The notes below the pieces were generated by a model that was not told the DNA's origin, searched no databases, and saw nothing but the letters and a program-made list of their open reading frames with translations. A DNA stretch of 64,000 bases, taken from assembly GCA_020636005.1 (NCBI GenBank), contig JACJYR010000003.1:186001-250000 (forward strand), given 5' to 3'. Below, piece by piece: positions 51,327-59,949 of this stretch (positions are counted from its first letter, which is position 1; each line of letters starts with the position of its first letter). The DNA is from Lewinellaceae bacterium (GTDB taxonomy: Bacteria > Bacteroidota > Bacteroidia > Chitinophagales > Saprospiraceae). A program made the translations under genes and the position numbers.

Positions 51327-52910
51327 ATGGGATTGGCTTCAAATATTTTACCGGGAAGGATGTTGCCGGGGCTTTTCTGGCTGCTGGCGGCTCTGCAACT
51401 GCACGGACAACAGGCAGCGACGGACGCTGTTTTGTTGCAGTACAAAGACCAGCTCGAGGACGCACAAGCCGCAGCCGACCCGCTGCTCATCGCCCAAAAA
51501 CACCGCCAGCTCGGCGCTTACTTTGACGCTTCCGGCGTGCTCACCGAAGCGGTGGAGCAGTACACGCAAGCCCTCGCAGCGCTCAAATCCCGCCCGGACG
51601 ATACGCTTCAGATTTTACTCAAAAACAACATCGGCAAAGTCCACCTGGCGCTCAACAACTTCGACCTGGCGGCCCAATATTTCTGGGAGGCACTCGCCGA
51701 TGCGCAGCGGCTGGGGCAGGCCCACGGGCAGGCTGTTTCAAAAAGCCTGCTCGGCCATTGTTTTGAAAAAAAAGGGGAATACCTTGAAGCGCTCCAACTG
51801 CAGAAAGAGAGCCTGGCGCTGTTCGAATCGCTCCGGGACAGTGCGGGCATCGCCGCCGTGAACGAGAACATCGGCAGCATCTACGAAGACCTGGCGCAGT
51901 ACGACCTGGCCTTTGATTTTTTCTGGAAAGCCTACCTGTTTTACCGGCAAAAAGATACGCCCGACAAGGCCAATATCCTCAACAACCTGGGCGACATCTA
52001 CCGGAAAAAAGGCAATCTGCCCGAGGCCATCCGCTACACACAGCAGGCGCTCGAACTGGCGGAAAAAATCAAGGATTACAACCGCCTGGAAAGCGCCCAC
52101 AAGGACCTGTCGAAAGCCTACGCCGCCCTGGGCGATTTCCAGAAGGCCCACCAATACCTGCTCAATGCCGAGGAGTACGAGGAACTGCTGCAGGAACAGC
52201 AGGCCGCCAGCCAGTTGAAAAAGCTGCAAATCATCTACGACACACAGAAAAAAGAGGCGCAAATCCAATTGCTGGAAGAGCAAAACCGCCTGAACGCCGC
52301 CAACCAACGCCTGCTCTACCTGGCCCTGGCGCTCGTGGCGGCCATCCTCGCCATTGTTTATTATTTCTCCTGGAAAAAACGCAGGGAACGCTGGCGCATC
52401 AACGAACTGGAACAGCGCACACTGGCTGCCGAGCTGGAAAAAAAGGCCATCGAGGAAAAGAACCTGCAACAGGAAATCCAGTTGAAAACCGCTTCCCTCT
52501 CCCGCTACAGCCTGCACATTGCCCAAAAAAACAAGATGCTGCTCGACCTCTCCGAAACCCTGAAAAAAATGGCCCGCCGCAAAGGGTTGGACTTCAGCGC
52601 CAAAATCACGGAACTGGCCCGGGAAATTGACGCCAACCTCCACGAAGAAAGCGAGTGGGAGGAGTTCATCAGCTATTTCAACGAAATCCATCCGGAGTTT
52701 ACCCAACAACTCACCGCCCTCGCTCCCGAACCCCTTACGCCTGCTGAGTTGCGCCTCTGCGTGCTGCTGCGCCTCAACCTCTCCTCCAAGGAAATTGCCT
52801 CCATCCTGCGCATTACGCCCGACAGCGTGCGGGTGGCCCGCTACCGCCTGCGCAAAAAACTGCCCATCGGCAGCGGGGAGGAACTGGTGAATTTCCTGCT
52901 CGGGTTATAG
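51327..52910 (+). CDS. TPR protein with membrane anchor and LuxR-like HTH
   Basis: A 527-aa regulator starting at ATG 51327 (MGLASNILPGRMLPGLFWLL). Order: N-terminal signal/anchor; five to six tetratricopeptide repeats in about 45-300 (LALNNFDLAAQYFWEALADA, ANILNNLGDIYRKKGNLPEA); a membrane segment LLYLALALVAAILAIVYYF; a coiled-coil of charged residues (EQRTLAAELEKKAIEEKN); and a C-terminal HTH (LNLSSKEIASILRITPDSVR). This layout is common in Bacteroidota as a membrane-tethered sensor-regulator. Target and signal unknown. Confidence 0.83.
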   Translation: MGLASNILPGRMLPGLFWLLAALQLHGQQAATDAVLLQYKDQLEDAQAAADPLLIAQKHRQLGAYFDASGVLTEAVEQYTQALAALKSRPDDTLQILLKNNIGKVHLALNNFDLAAQYFWEALADAQRLGQAHGQAVSKSLLGHCFEKKGEYLEALQLQKESLALFESLRDSAGIAAVNENIGSIYEDLAQYDLAFDFFWKAYLFYRQKDTPDKANILNNLGDIYRKKGNLPEAIRYTQQALELAEKIKDYNRLESAHKDLSKAYAALGDFQKAHQYLLNAEEYEELLQEQQAASQLKKLQIIYDTQKKEAQIQLLEEQNRLNAANQRLLYLALALVAAILAIVYYFSWKKRRERWRINELEQRTLAAELEKKAIEEKNLQQEIQLKTASLSRYSLHIAQKNKMLLDLSETLKKMARRKGLDFSAKITELAREIDANLHEESEWEEFISYFNEIHPEFTQQLTALAPEPLTPAELRLCVLLRLNLSSKEIASILRITPDSVRVARYRLRKKLPIGSGEELVNFLLGL

Positions 52911-52926
52911 CCTGTCCTTCCCTACG

Positions 52927-52954
52927 TTTACTAAACTTTCAAAGTTTGGTAAAC
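52927..52954 (+). promoter_or_regulatory. Possible Pho-box-like repeat before the phytase gene
   Basis: TTTACT, TTCAAA and GTAAAC start at 52927, 52938 and 52949, an 11-bp period, but the whole is also an inverted repeat (GTTTAC...GTAAAC) and could equally be a terminator of the TPR-HTH gene. Weakest of the set. Confidence 0.25.
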
Positions 52955-53132
52955 ATGCCGGCCGCTTTATTTTCTACCCATGTTTTTCCAGTGTTTATTC
53001 CATGTAAAATCAAGGCAAATGTTGCCTGCTTATTGACCGTAAAAGTGGCCTTGTTGCCTCTTTGTTGCCTGCCGGTTCCAGGCGGAACCTGTTGGTAGCC
53101 ATACCTTTGCGCCGAACAAAACTTCAATTTTC

Positions 53133-54191
53133 GTGAAACAATTTTTGCTGACATTTTTCATTTTGTTACACTTTGCCTGCGGCAACCAATTCCCCGCCGT
53201 GTACCCCGTCCTGGAAACGGAACCGGTCAAAAACCGAGACGACGCCGCCGACGACATGGCCATTTTCATCCACCCGGACAACCCCGGCGTCATGGCCATC
53301 ATCGGCACCAACAAGCAGGCGGGCCTGAACGTGTACGACCACACGGGCCGGGCCGTTCACGAGTATCTTTTTGGCCGCATCAACAATGTGGACCTGCGGC
53401 AGCGGGTGCCGTGGAACGGTGAAAAAATCACCCTCGTCGGCGGCAGCAACCGCTCCGACAACTCGCTCGTTTTTTACCGTTTGGATGAAAAAACGCTCGA
53501 ACTGAAACCCCTACACCAACAGCCCATCCCCTCCAGCGTCAACGAAGTCTATGGCTTCTGCTTGTACCTGTCCGACGCCTGTTACGCTTTTGTGGTCGGT
53601 AAGGACGGCGTCCTGGAGCAGTGGCGCCTCGATGCAAAGGCAGACGGCAGCCTGTCGGCCAGCATGGTCAGGAGCTTCGATACCGGCGACCAAAGCGAAG
53701 GCCTGGTGGCCGATGACGAACTTGGATATTTGTACATCGGCGAAGAAGACCGTGGCATCTGGAAATACAGCGCCCGGCCCGACGCCGACTCCTCCCGTAC
53801 CACTGTGGATTTGGTGAAGGAAAACCCGCAGCTGAAGGCAGACGTCGAGGGCCTGACCATATATTACAAAACAGGCGGCGAGGGCTACCTCATCGCCTCC
53901 AGCCAGGGCAACAACAGCTATGCGGTGTACGAACGGCAGGGCAACAACCGCTACCTCGGCAGTTTTAAAATAGCGGCCAGCGATGCCATCGGCGGCACCG
54001 CCGAAACGGACGGCATCGACGTGACTTCGCTGCCTTTCGGGCCATATCCCAAAGGCATTTTCGTCGCCCAGGACGGTAAAAACGGCAAGGCCAACCAGAA
54101 TTTCAAAATCGTGGATTTCAGGGATATCGAGCACCTATTTTCCAGCCGGCCGCCGGGCAGTTTATCGCAAAAAGAGGCGGTGAGCAAGTAA
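53133..54191 (+). CDS. Beta-propeller phytase, lipoprotein
   Basis: A 352-aa beta-propeller phytase (BPP, 3-phytase type) that hydrolyses inositol hexakisphosphate with calcium. The start is GTG at 53133; MKQFLLTFFILLHFAC is a lipoprotein signal with Cys16. Key blocks: DDAADDMAIFIHPDNPGVMAI, GTNKQAGLNVYDHTG, DLRQRVPWNG, KADVEGLTIYY (calcium and phosphate ligands), and GGTAETDGIDVTSLPFG. The following genes encode a secreted protein and a TonB receptor. BPP genes next to TonB receptors are known in aquatic bacteria, so uptake of phytate products is plausible. Confidence 0.87.
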   Translation: MKQFLLTFFILLHFACGNQFPAVYPVLETEPVKNRDDAADDMAIFIHPDNPGVMAIIGTNKQAGLNVYDHTGRAVHEYLFGRINNVDLRQRVPWNGEKITLVGGSNRSDNSLVFYRLDEKTLELKPLHQQPIPSSVNEVYGFCLYLSDACYAFVVGKDGVLEQWRLDAKADGSLSASMVRSFDTGDQSEGLVADDELGYLYIGEEDRGIWKYSARPDADSSRTTVDLVKENPQLKADVEGLTIYYKTGGEGYLIASSQGNNSYAVYERQGNNRYLGSFKIAASDAIGGTAETDGIDVTSLPFGPYPKGIFVAQDGKNGKANQNFKIVDFRDIEHLFSSRPPGSLSQKEAVSK

Positions 54192-54260
54192 CCTTCGGCC
54201 TGCTGTTTTTCAAGTTTTTTGAATAGCCATTTTTCCAACTGCGCAGGCGGTTGGGGTGGA

Positions 54261-54317
54261 CGGGGTATGACTAAATCATGGTGATTTTTAAAATCACCAT
54301 GATTTAGTCATACCCCG
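54261..54317. repeat. Perfect 57-bp palindrome
   Basis: Left arm 54261-54288 and right arm 54290-54317 are exact reverse complements over 28 bp with a single central T. It lies 70 bp after the phytase stop and just before the Pho-box-like repeats. It could be a terminator-like or REP-type element; its core recurs near 30880. Confidence 0.92.
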
Positions 54318-54319
54318 AA

Positions 54320-54336
54320 TTAACCCAAATATAACC
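54320..54336 (+). promoter_or_regulatory. Candidate Pho-box-like repeat
   Basis: TTAACC at 54320 and ATAACC at 54331 are 11 bp apart, with a weak third (AAAATA at 54342). About 145 bp before the secreted duplicated-domain gene. Confidence 0.5.
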
Positions 54337-54479
54337 TCCATAAAATATACCCTTAAAGCTGAAATATTTCCTTCGTGAAACCCCTCCTGACGCATATCCG
54401 GGCGCTTGAAACCAATTATTTCAGTCCGAATATGAACACAGGATAACTTTCATATTAACTCATCAATAATTAGTGAAAA

Positions 54480-56111
54480 ATGAAAAACATTTTACCCGCA
54501 TTAGCATGTATCACGCTCCTGGCCGTGTCCAATTTGGCCAACGGGCAAAACCTGGTCTTCTCCAGGTACATCATAGCGACCGACACCATTGAGGACAACG
54601 GCGTGACCTTCGCCGCTTCCTCCGATGACGCCGAACAGGAAAACGATGCCATCGACGCCCTTTTCGACGACGACCTCGACGCCGGTTGGGAAGGCGACCC
54701 TGCCGACCAGAACACCCTGACAACGGGCCTGCGCTTTCAGCATATTTTCCTCCCGCAGGGCGCCATCATTGATTCGGCTTTTATCATCGTGTATTCCCAC
54801 GAGGCGAAAACAGCCGCTGACGTGGCCAACATCACCATCGCCGGAGAGGCCGCCGACCACACCGAAACATTTAACGAAACGGACCTCATCACCGACCGGC
54901 CTAGAACGTCGGCCCAGGTTTCGTGGGTGGTGGCCGAAGAGTGGGGCCTGTGGACGCCGCACCGCACGCCCGACCTCAAGAGCATCGTGCAGGAAACCGT
55001 GAACCGCAGCGGCTGGGCTTCCGGCAATGCCTTGTCTTTTTTCCTGCTGGGCGAAAACCAGGGCGTTTCAGAAGATGAAAATGCCCGTGAGATGGAGTCT
55101 TTTGAAAACATCGCCGACCCGGAAGACGGCGGCGACGGCCAGAACCACCCGGAGCGGGTGCCGCAGCTCGTCGTTTACTACTCGGTGCAGAACGGCGAAT
55201 TTTCACAGCCCATCATCGCCACAACGGTTATTGAAGACAACGGTGTATTCTTCTCTGCTTCCTCCGACGATGCCGAGCAGGAAAATGATGAAATGGATTC
55301 GCTCTTCGACGACGACCTCGACGCCGGCTGGGAAGGCGCTCCCGAAGACCAGAACATCCTGACGACCGGCCTGCGCTTCCAGCATGTCGGCATTCCGAAA
55401 GGCGCCGTCATCCAGAACGCCTACATCGAGGTGTATTCCCACGAGTCGAAAACGGCGGAGGACGTGGCCCGCATCACCATTTTTGGCGAAGCCACCGACC
55501 ATGCCGAGACCTTCACCGAGGATGCCCTGATTACTGCCCGCCCGAAAACTTCCGCCTCTGAGCTGTGGGAAGTCGCCGAGGAATGGGGCCTCTGGACGCC
55601 GCACCAAACGCCCGACCTGAAAGGCATCGTGCAGGAAATCGTGAACCGTCCGGGCTGGGAGGCCGGCAACGCCATCGCCTTCTTGATGCTGGGTGAAAAC
55701 CAGGGCGTGACGGAAGTGGAGAACGCACGGGAATGGGAATCTTACGAAAACATCGCCGACCCGGAAGACGGCGGCGACGGCCAGAACCACCCGGAGCGAG
55801 TACCACGCCTGTTCATCACTTACTCCTCGCCCAACCTGGCTACCTCCGTTTTCGAAGCTACGCCGTCCAACGTGAAATCGCTGACGCTGTACCCCAACCC
55901 GGCCAGCCAGTTCGTGACGCTGGAACTGGACAACGAGGCCGCCGCCCGTATCCGCATTTTCAACGGGAACGGACAGTTGGTGAAACTGATTGAAACAGAC
56001 CGCCAGCGGGTCATCTCCCTCCCGACGGGCGACCTGAACGAAGGCGTTTACACCGTGCAGGCCGAGCAGGATGGTGTGTTTTATGTGCAAAAACTGGTGC
56101 TGAGCCGGTGA
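54480..56111 (+). CDS. Secreted protein with two near-identical domains and T9SS tail
   Basis: A 543-aa exported protein; signal peptide MKNILPALACITLLAVSNLANG. Two tandem copies of about 205 residues (about 27-230 and 235-445) share ATDTIEDNGVTFAASSDDAEQ, DDDLDAGWEG, LTTGLRFQH, EEWGLWTPHRTPDLK and NIADPEDGGDGQNHPERVP; the copies are also similar at DNA level. The fold looks like a beta-sandwich carbohydrate-binding or DNRLRE-like domain. Residues about 462-543 (SLTLYPNPASQFVTLEL) are a type IX sorting domain. Position between phytase and TonB receptor genes suggests a surface accessory of phytate use. Function unproven. Confidence 0.75.
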   Translation: MKNILPALACITLLAVSNLANGQNLVFSRYIIATDTIEDNGVTFAASSDDAEQENDAIDALFDDDLDAGWEGDPADQNTLTTGLRFQHIFLPQGAIIDSAFIIVYSHEAKTAADVANITIAGEAADHTETFNETDLITDRPRTSAQVSWVVAEEWGLWTPHRTPDLKSIVQETVNRSGWASGNALSFFLLGENQGVSEDENAREMESFENIADPEDGGDGQNHPERVPQLVVYYSVQNGEFSQPIIATTVIEDNGVFFSASSDDAEQENDEMDSLFDDDLDAGWEGAPEDQNILTTGLRFQHVGIPKGAVIQNAYIEVYSHESKTAEDVARITIFGEATDHAETFTEDALITARPKTSASELWEVAEEWGLWTPHQTPDLKGIVQEIVNRPGWEAGNAIAFLMLGENQGVTEVENAREWESYENIADPEDGGDGQNHPERVPRLFITYSSPNLATSVFEATPSNVKSLTLYPNPASQFVTLELDNEAAARIRIFNGNGQLVKLIETDRQRVISLPTGDLNEGVYTVQAEQDGVFYVQKLVLSR

Positions 56112-56152
56112 TTTTTCTTTTTCCCTTGTCATGGCCAAGGGCCACCTGCGAC

Positions 56153-56217
56153 GTCATGATGGCTGCCTAAAATTGCCGCTCTTTCAGCCATCATGACGTT
56201 GCAGTTTGCCTGCGGCA
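56153..56217. repeat. Inverted repeat between the secreted-protein and receptor genes
   Basis: ACGTCATGATGGCTG and CAGCCATCATGACGT pair over 15 bp across about 22 nt; TTGCCGC/GCGGCAA add inner and outer complementarity. It may form a hairpin in the intergenic region before the TonB receptor start. Confidence 0.6.
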
Positions 56218-56303
56218 ATGACAACCGGGGGGCTGGCCAATTGCAGTTATTCTTTTTTGAAACAATGCAGCGTAAGCTTTCACAACGCTTGATAATTCCT
56301 ACG

Positions 56304-59183
56304 ATGAAACAGCTTTTCACCGCCCTTTTCCTTTTCCTGGTTGTTTGTGCCAACGCCCAAAACGTACTCACCGGCCGGGTCTTCGATGCTGCCGGCAACA
56401 CCCCGCTCTCCGATGCGACGGTGGCCATTGAAAATACCACCCTGGGCACGCTGACCGACGACCGGGGGCGCTTCCGGCTGGAAGGCATCGAAGGGGAAAC
56501 CGTGGCGGTAGTGGTGGCTTTCCTGGGGTACGAGCAGCAGCGCATTGTTTTTAAAATGGATAAAAACAAGCCGAGCACGCTGGAAGTGCGTTTGCAGCCA
56601 TCTGATATTCAACTTAGTGAAGTGACCGTGCGGGGAATTGCCGAGGGGCAGATTGCAGCTTTCGTCGAAATGCGGCAGGCGGAAAACATCAAAAACATCG
56701 TGTCGGCGGAGCAGATTCTCACCTTTCCCGACATGAATGCGGCGGAAGTCATGCAGCGCATTCCCGGCATCACACTGCAACGGGACCAGGGCGAGGGGCG
56801 CTTCGTACAACTGCGGGGCACGCCGCCCGAACTGACCAATTTCAACATCAACGGCGAGCAGGTGCCTTCGCCGCAAGGCAGCTACCGCTACGTCGGCATG
56901 GACATCATCCCCGCCGACCAAATCGAGGCCGTGGAGGTGACCAAAGTGATGACGCCCGACATGGACGCCGACGGCATCGGCGGCTCGGTGAACATCCAGA
57001 CGAAAGCAGCCGAAGACGGGCCGCCACAGTTCCGGGCCACGTTTGCCGGCGGCTACAATAATCTGCGCCAAACGCCCAACTATAACCTCCAGCTCTCCTA
57101 CGGCCAGCGCTACAACAAACTGGGCTTCCAAATCAACGGGAGTTTTTTTGAAAACAACCAGGGCTCCGACAACATCGAGTACAACTTTATCAAAGGCCCG
57201 TTTTTCAACTCCGGCAGCCAGGGAAACGGCGTTGACAATTTCCAGGTGCATTACCGGGAGGCGCAACTCCGGCACTACGACATCACCCGCACCCGTATCA
57301 GCGTCAGCCCGACGCTCGATTACCGGCTGAACGACCGCCACGAGTTTTACCTACGGGGCATGTACAACAGTTTTACCGACAAAGAAACCCGCCGCCGCCT
57401 GATTTACGACCTGGACGACCCGCTCAATGCCAGCTACTTCCTCTTTGGCGGCGTGGCGCACGACGTGCGGAACCGCACCAAGCGCCAACAACTGAGCACG
57501 CTTTCCCTCGGCGGCGACCATGATTTTGGCAAATTCAAACTGGATTACCAGTTGTTTTACGCCGTCGCCAGCGAGGAGGAGCCCGACCGCTTCGAGGCCC
57601 GCTTCGACAGCCCGGGACAGGCCATCACCATCAGTTTCGACACTACCGACCAGGATTTTCCCAGGGCGACTTTTCCCAACGAAACCAATGCCGTCAACGT
57701 GACGGATTATGAAAGGTATGAACTGGATGAGATGCTCATCGAAGCCGGCAACACCGGCGAACGGCTTTTCACACCCCGCCTGAACCTGACGGTGCCCTAT
57801 CAGTCGGGCTTCGGCAATGGCTACCTCAAATTTGGCGGCAAGTTGCGGGCGAGGACGAAGGAGCGGGACATCCGCTCGCAGACCTTCGGCGCTTACCGGG
57901 AAACCTCGACGCTGTACCCGGGCATGGGCGGCCCGCTGAACCTCGTGACCGCCTCCGACGATTTTCGGGAAACAAACTTGCTGAACCAGGGCTATGTGCT
58001 GGAGTCCATGCCTTCAGCGGGGGTGATGCGTGATTTCTACGAGTTCTACCCCCAGTTTTTTATCTTCGACCGCAACGAAAGCCGCAAAAATTCCTACAAC
58101 AACGACTACACTTACCGGGAAAACATCTACGCCGGCTATGCCATGTTCCGGCACGATTTCAACAAGCTGATGGTGCTCGGCGGCCTGCGCTACGAGCGCA
58201 CGGACGTGCTGCAAAACGACGGCTTCAGGGTCATCCTCGACGGCAACAAATTCGTAGGGGTGGACACCATCGAGACCGACCGGACGCAGGATTTCTGGTT
58301 GCCGCAACTGCAACTGAAATACGAACTGACGCCCAAAATCAACCTCCGGGCCGCTTTGACCTACACCTACTCCCGCCCCAATTACGGAGACGTCATCCCC
58401 TCCCGGGAGGAAGACCGCCGGGAGGTGAGCGTCGGCAACCCCGACCTGAATTTCCCACGTTCCACGAATGTTGACCTGATGTTTGAGCGCTATCACCACC
58501 GCAGCATTTTCTCCGCCGGGGTGTTTTACAAAAGCATCGACGACTTTGTTTTTTCCTATAAAAGATTCGGGCGGGAAGGAGCGCCGGGTTCGGGCAACTT
58601 CCCCGTTTTTGAGTTCACCAAACCGCTGAACGGGCAGGATGCGCAGGTGTTCGGAGCGGAGTTTCAGGCGCAGTTCAAGTTTGACTTTTTCAACAATTTC
58701 CTGCGCAACTTCGGCCTGTTCACCAACTACACATATACCTATTCCCGGGCCTACATCCCCCGCCGCACGCCCGCCAACTACGCCACCGCCGTCATCATCA
58801 ACCCGCTGGCCGACGACCTGAGCGAGTTTTTTGAAGAAGATGGCCGGGAGGAAATACCGCTGCCCGGACAGGCGCAGCACACGGCCAACGTGGGGCTTTT
58901 TTACGACAACCAAAAATTCTTCGCCCGCCTGACGGCCAACTACCAGGACGACTTCCTCGTCGAAATCGGCCCGGACCCCGACCTCGACACCTACTACGAC
59001 CAGGCGCTCCGCCTTGATTTCACGACCAACTTCCAACTCAGCGAGCGCCTCAACATTTTCGGCGATTTCATCAATATCACCAACACGCCGTTGCGCTTTT
59101 ACCTGGGCACGCCCGATGTGGTGAAACAGCAGGAATTTTACAGCTGGTGGTGCCGGGTAGGGGTGCGGTGGCGGGTGTTGTGA
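56304..59183 (+). CDS. TonB-dependent receptor, carboxypeptidase-regulatory-domain type
   Basis: A 959-aa outer-membrane receptor. Signal peptide MKQLFTALFLFLVVCANAQ from ATG 56304, CarboxypepD_reg-like domain at about 20-100 (LTGRVFDAAGNTPLSDATVA, FLGYEQQRIVF), plug (VMQRIPGITLQRDQGEGRF, EAVEVTKVMTPDMDADGIGG, SVNIQTK), and a long barrel with the C-terminal WCRVGVRWRVL. The IPGI...DMDADGIGG blocks place it in the TIGR01782-like group (xylo-/phytate-type receptors). It is the third gene after phytase and probably imports its products. Confidence 0.88.
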   Translation: MKQLFTALFLFLVVCANAQNVLTGRVFDAAGNTPLSDATVAIENTTLGTLTDDRGRFRLEGIEGETVAVVVAFLGYEQQRIVFKMDKNKPSTLEVRLQPSDIQLSEVTVRGIAEGQIAAFVEMRQAENIKNIVSAEQILTFPDMNAAEVMQRIPGITLQRDQGEGRFVQLRGTPPELTNFNINGEQVPSPQGSYRYVGMDIIPADQIEAVEVTKVMTPDMDADGIGGSVNIQTKAAEDGPPQFRATFAGGYNNLRQTPNYNLQLSYGQRYNKLGFQINGSFFENNQGSDNIEYNFIKGPFFNSGSQGNGVDNFQVHYREAQLRHYDITRTRISVSPTLDYRLNDRHEFYLRGMYNSFTDKETRRRLIYDLDDPLNASYFLFGGVAHDVRNRTKRQQLSTLSLGGDHDFGKFKLDYQLFYAVASEEEPDRFEARFDSPGQAITISFDTTDQDFPRATFPNETNAVNVTDYERYELDEMLIEAGNTGERLFTPRLNLTVPYQSGFGNGYLKFGGKLRARTKERDIRSQTFGAYRETSTLYPGMGGPLNLVTASDDFRETNLLNQGYVLESMPSAGVMRDFYEFYPQFFIFDRNESRKNSYNNDYTYRENIYAGYAMFRHDFNKLMVLGGLRYERTDVLQNDGFRVILDGNKFVGVDTIETDRTQDFWLPQLQLKYELTPKINLRAALTYTYSRPNYGDVIPSREEDRREVSVGNPDLNFPRSTNVDLMFERYHHRSIFSAGVFYKSIDDFVFSYKRFGREGAPGSGNFPVFEFTKPLNGQDAQVFGAEFQAQFKFDFFNNFLRNFGLFTNYTYTYSRAYIPRRTPANYATAVIINPLADDLSEFFEEDGREEIPLPGQAQHTANVGLFYDNQKFFARLTANYQDDFLVEIGPDPDLDTYYDQALRLDFTTNFQLSERLNIFGDFINITNTPLRFYLGTPDVVKQQEFYSWWCRVGVRWRVL

Positions 59184-59270
59184 TTTTTTAAAAACAAAAC
59201 AGGTAAAACATGGGCAGGTGTTATAATGGTTTTCAACAGATGCCGTTTACGCTGGCTTGTACGCTAGTAA

Positions 59271-59456
59271 CTAACTCAGGATTTTTCGCTTAAAAACCTT
59301 TTTTTCTCCTACAAACTCGCTTTCGGAAAGTTGAATGATTTGCTCCACAAACCGCCATTCTGCCAGCGCATCGTAAGGTGACGGCGTGAGCAGGAGGTAA
59401 CCATGAAACAACTTTTCAATCTCCGAAAGAAAGCCACTTAAACAGGATAATTTCAC
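59271..59456 (-). pseudogene. C-terminal remnant of a PhoD-type alkaline phosphatase
   Basis: The 61-codon frame matches the end of the PhoD protein at 10.7 kb: FHGYLLLTPSPYDALAEWRF / VEQIIQLSESEFVGEKKVF against HHGYLLLTLTPTEAVGEWHF / VDTILERRAGEFVGGKEVV. Nothing of the catalytic domain is present upstream. A leftover of a lost or moved paralogue. Confidence 0.75.
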
Positions 59457-59581
59457 GGTAAAAACTGCCCCAAGGGAGGGGGTAGTTAAATCTCTAAGCT
59501 AAATTTCGGTAACATCGCAGCCCCAGACCTATGTATGCAGCGACAATAAATAGGGGGAGGGGGGGTATTTGGTAGAATTTG

Positions 59582-59654
59582 TACCTTTGGAGAGCCGTTC
59601 GCAAGTGGAATGTTTCGCACCTTTTCACGGCTTTAATTGCGAACGGCTTTTTTT
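59582..59654 (+). ncRNA. Candidate small RNA with intrinsic terminator
   Basis: TACCTTTG (59582-59589) matches the Bacteroidota -7 element. Just after it AGCCGTTCGCAA (59593-59604) pairs with TTGCGAACGGCT (59637-59648), which runs into T7. A rival stem AGCCGT/ACGGCT (59593/59627) is possible. This could be a transcript of about 60 nt or an orphan terminator; the upstream TTTG is not at the usual -33 spacing. Confidence 0.3.
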
Positions 59655-59711
59655 ATTGCCCGCCGCCGTGGATTTCAATCGAAGTGTCAACCACAGTGTC
59701 AACCAAAACAA

Positions 59712-59748
59712 AAAAGCCCTTGTAACTCACTGAATTACAAGGGCTTTT
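59712..59748 (-). terminator. Terminator of tRNA-Phe
   Basis: AAAAGCCCTTGTAA and TTACAAGGGCTTTT form a perfect 14-bp stem, 9-nt loop; on the minus strand a T-rich tail follows. It is just 3' of the tRNA. Confidence 0.85.
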
Positions 59749-59760
59749 GTTTTATAGTTG

Positions 59761-59833
59761 TGGTGAGAGAGGGAATCGAACCCCCGACACATGGATTTTC
59801 AGTCCATTGCTCTACCGACTGAGCTACCTCACC
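59761..59833 (-). tRNA. tRNA-Phe (anticodon GAA)
   Basis: The minus strand folds as a complete 73-nt cloverleaf: acceptor GGTGAGG with TCTCACC (one G-U), D-arm GCTCAG, anticodon arm ATGGACT-GAA-AATCCAT, T-arm with GGTTCGATTCC, discriminator A. Followed by a CCA-less end. A plus-strand frame over it (RTPDTWIFSPLLYRLSYL) is the usual tRNA artefact. Confidence 0.95.
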
Positions 59834-59949
59834 TGCCGTTTTGTTTTGACCCTTTTGTCAAAAGCGAGCGCAAATTTAGGGGGTTTTTTAAATTTTCATA
59901 ATATGGGTGGATTTTTTTCAAAAATGTCGGTGGCCGGGGCCGGGTGGGC

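Noticed and set aside
59551..59566. G-rich tract as a quadruplex regulator
   Set aside because: Only two long G runs; four separate runs are not present.
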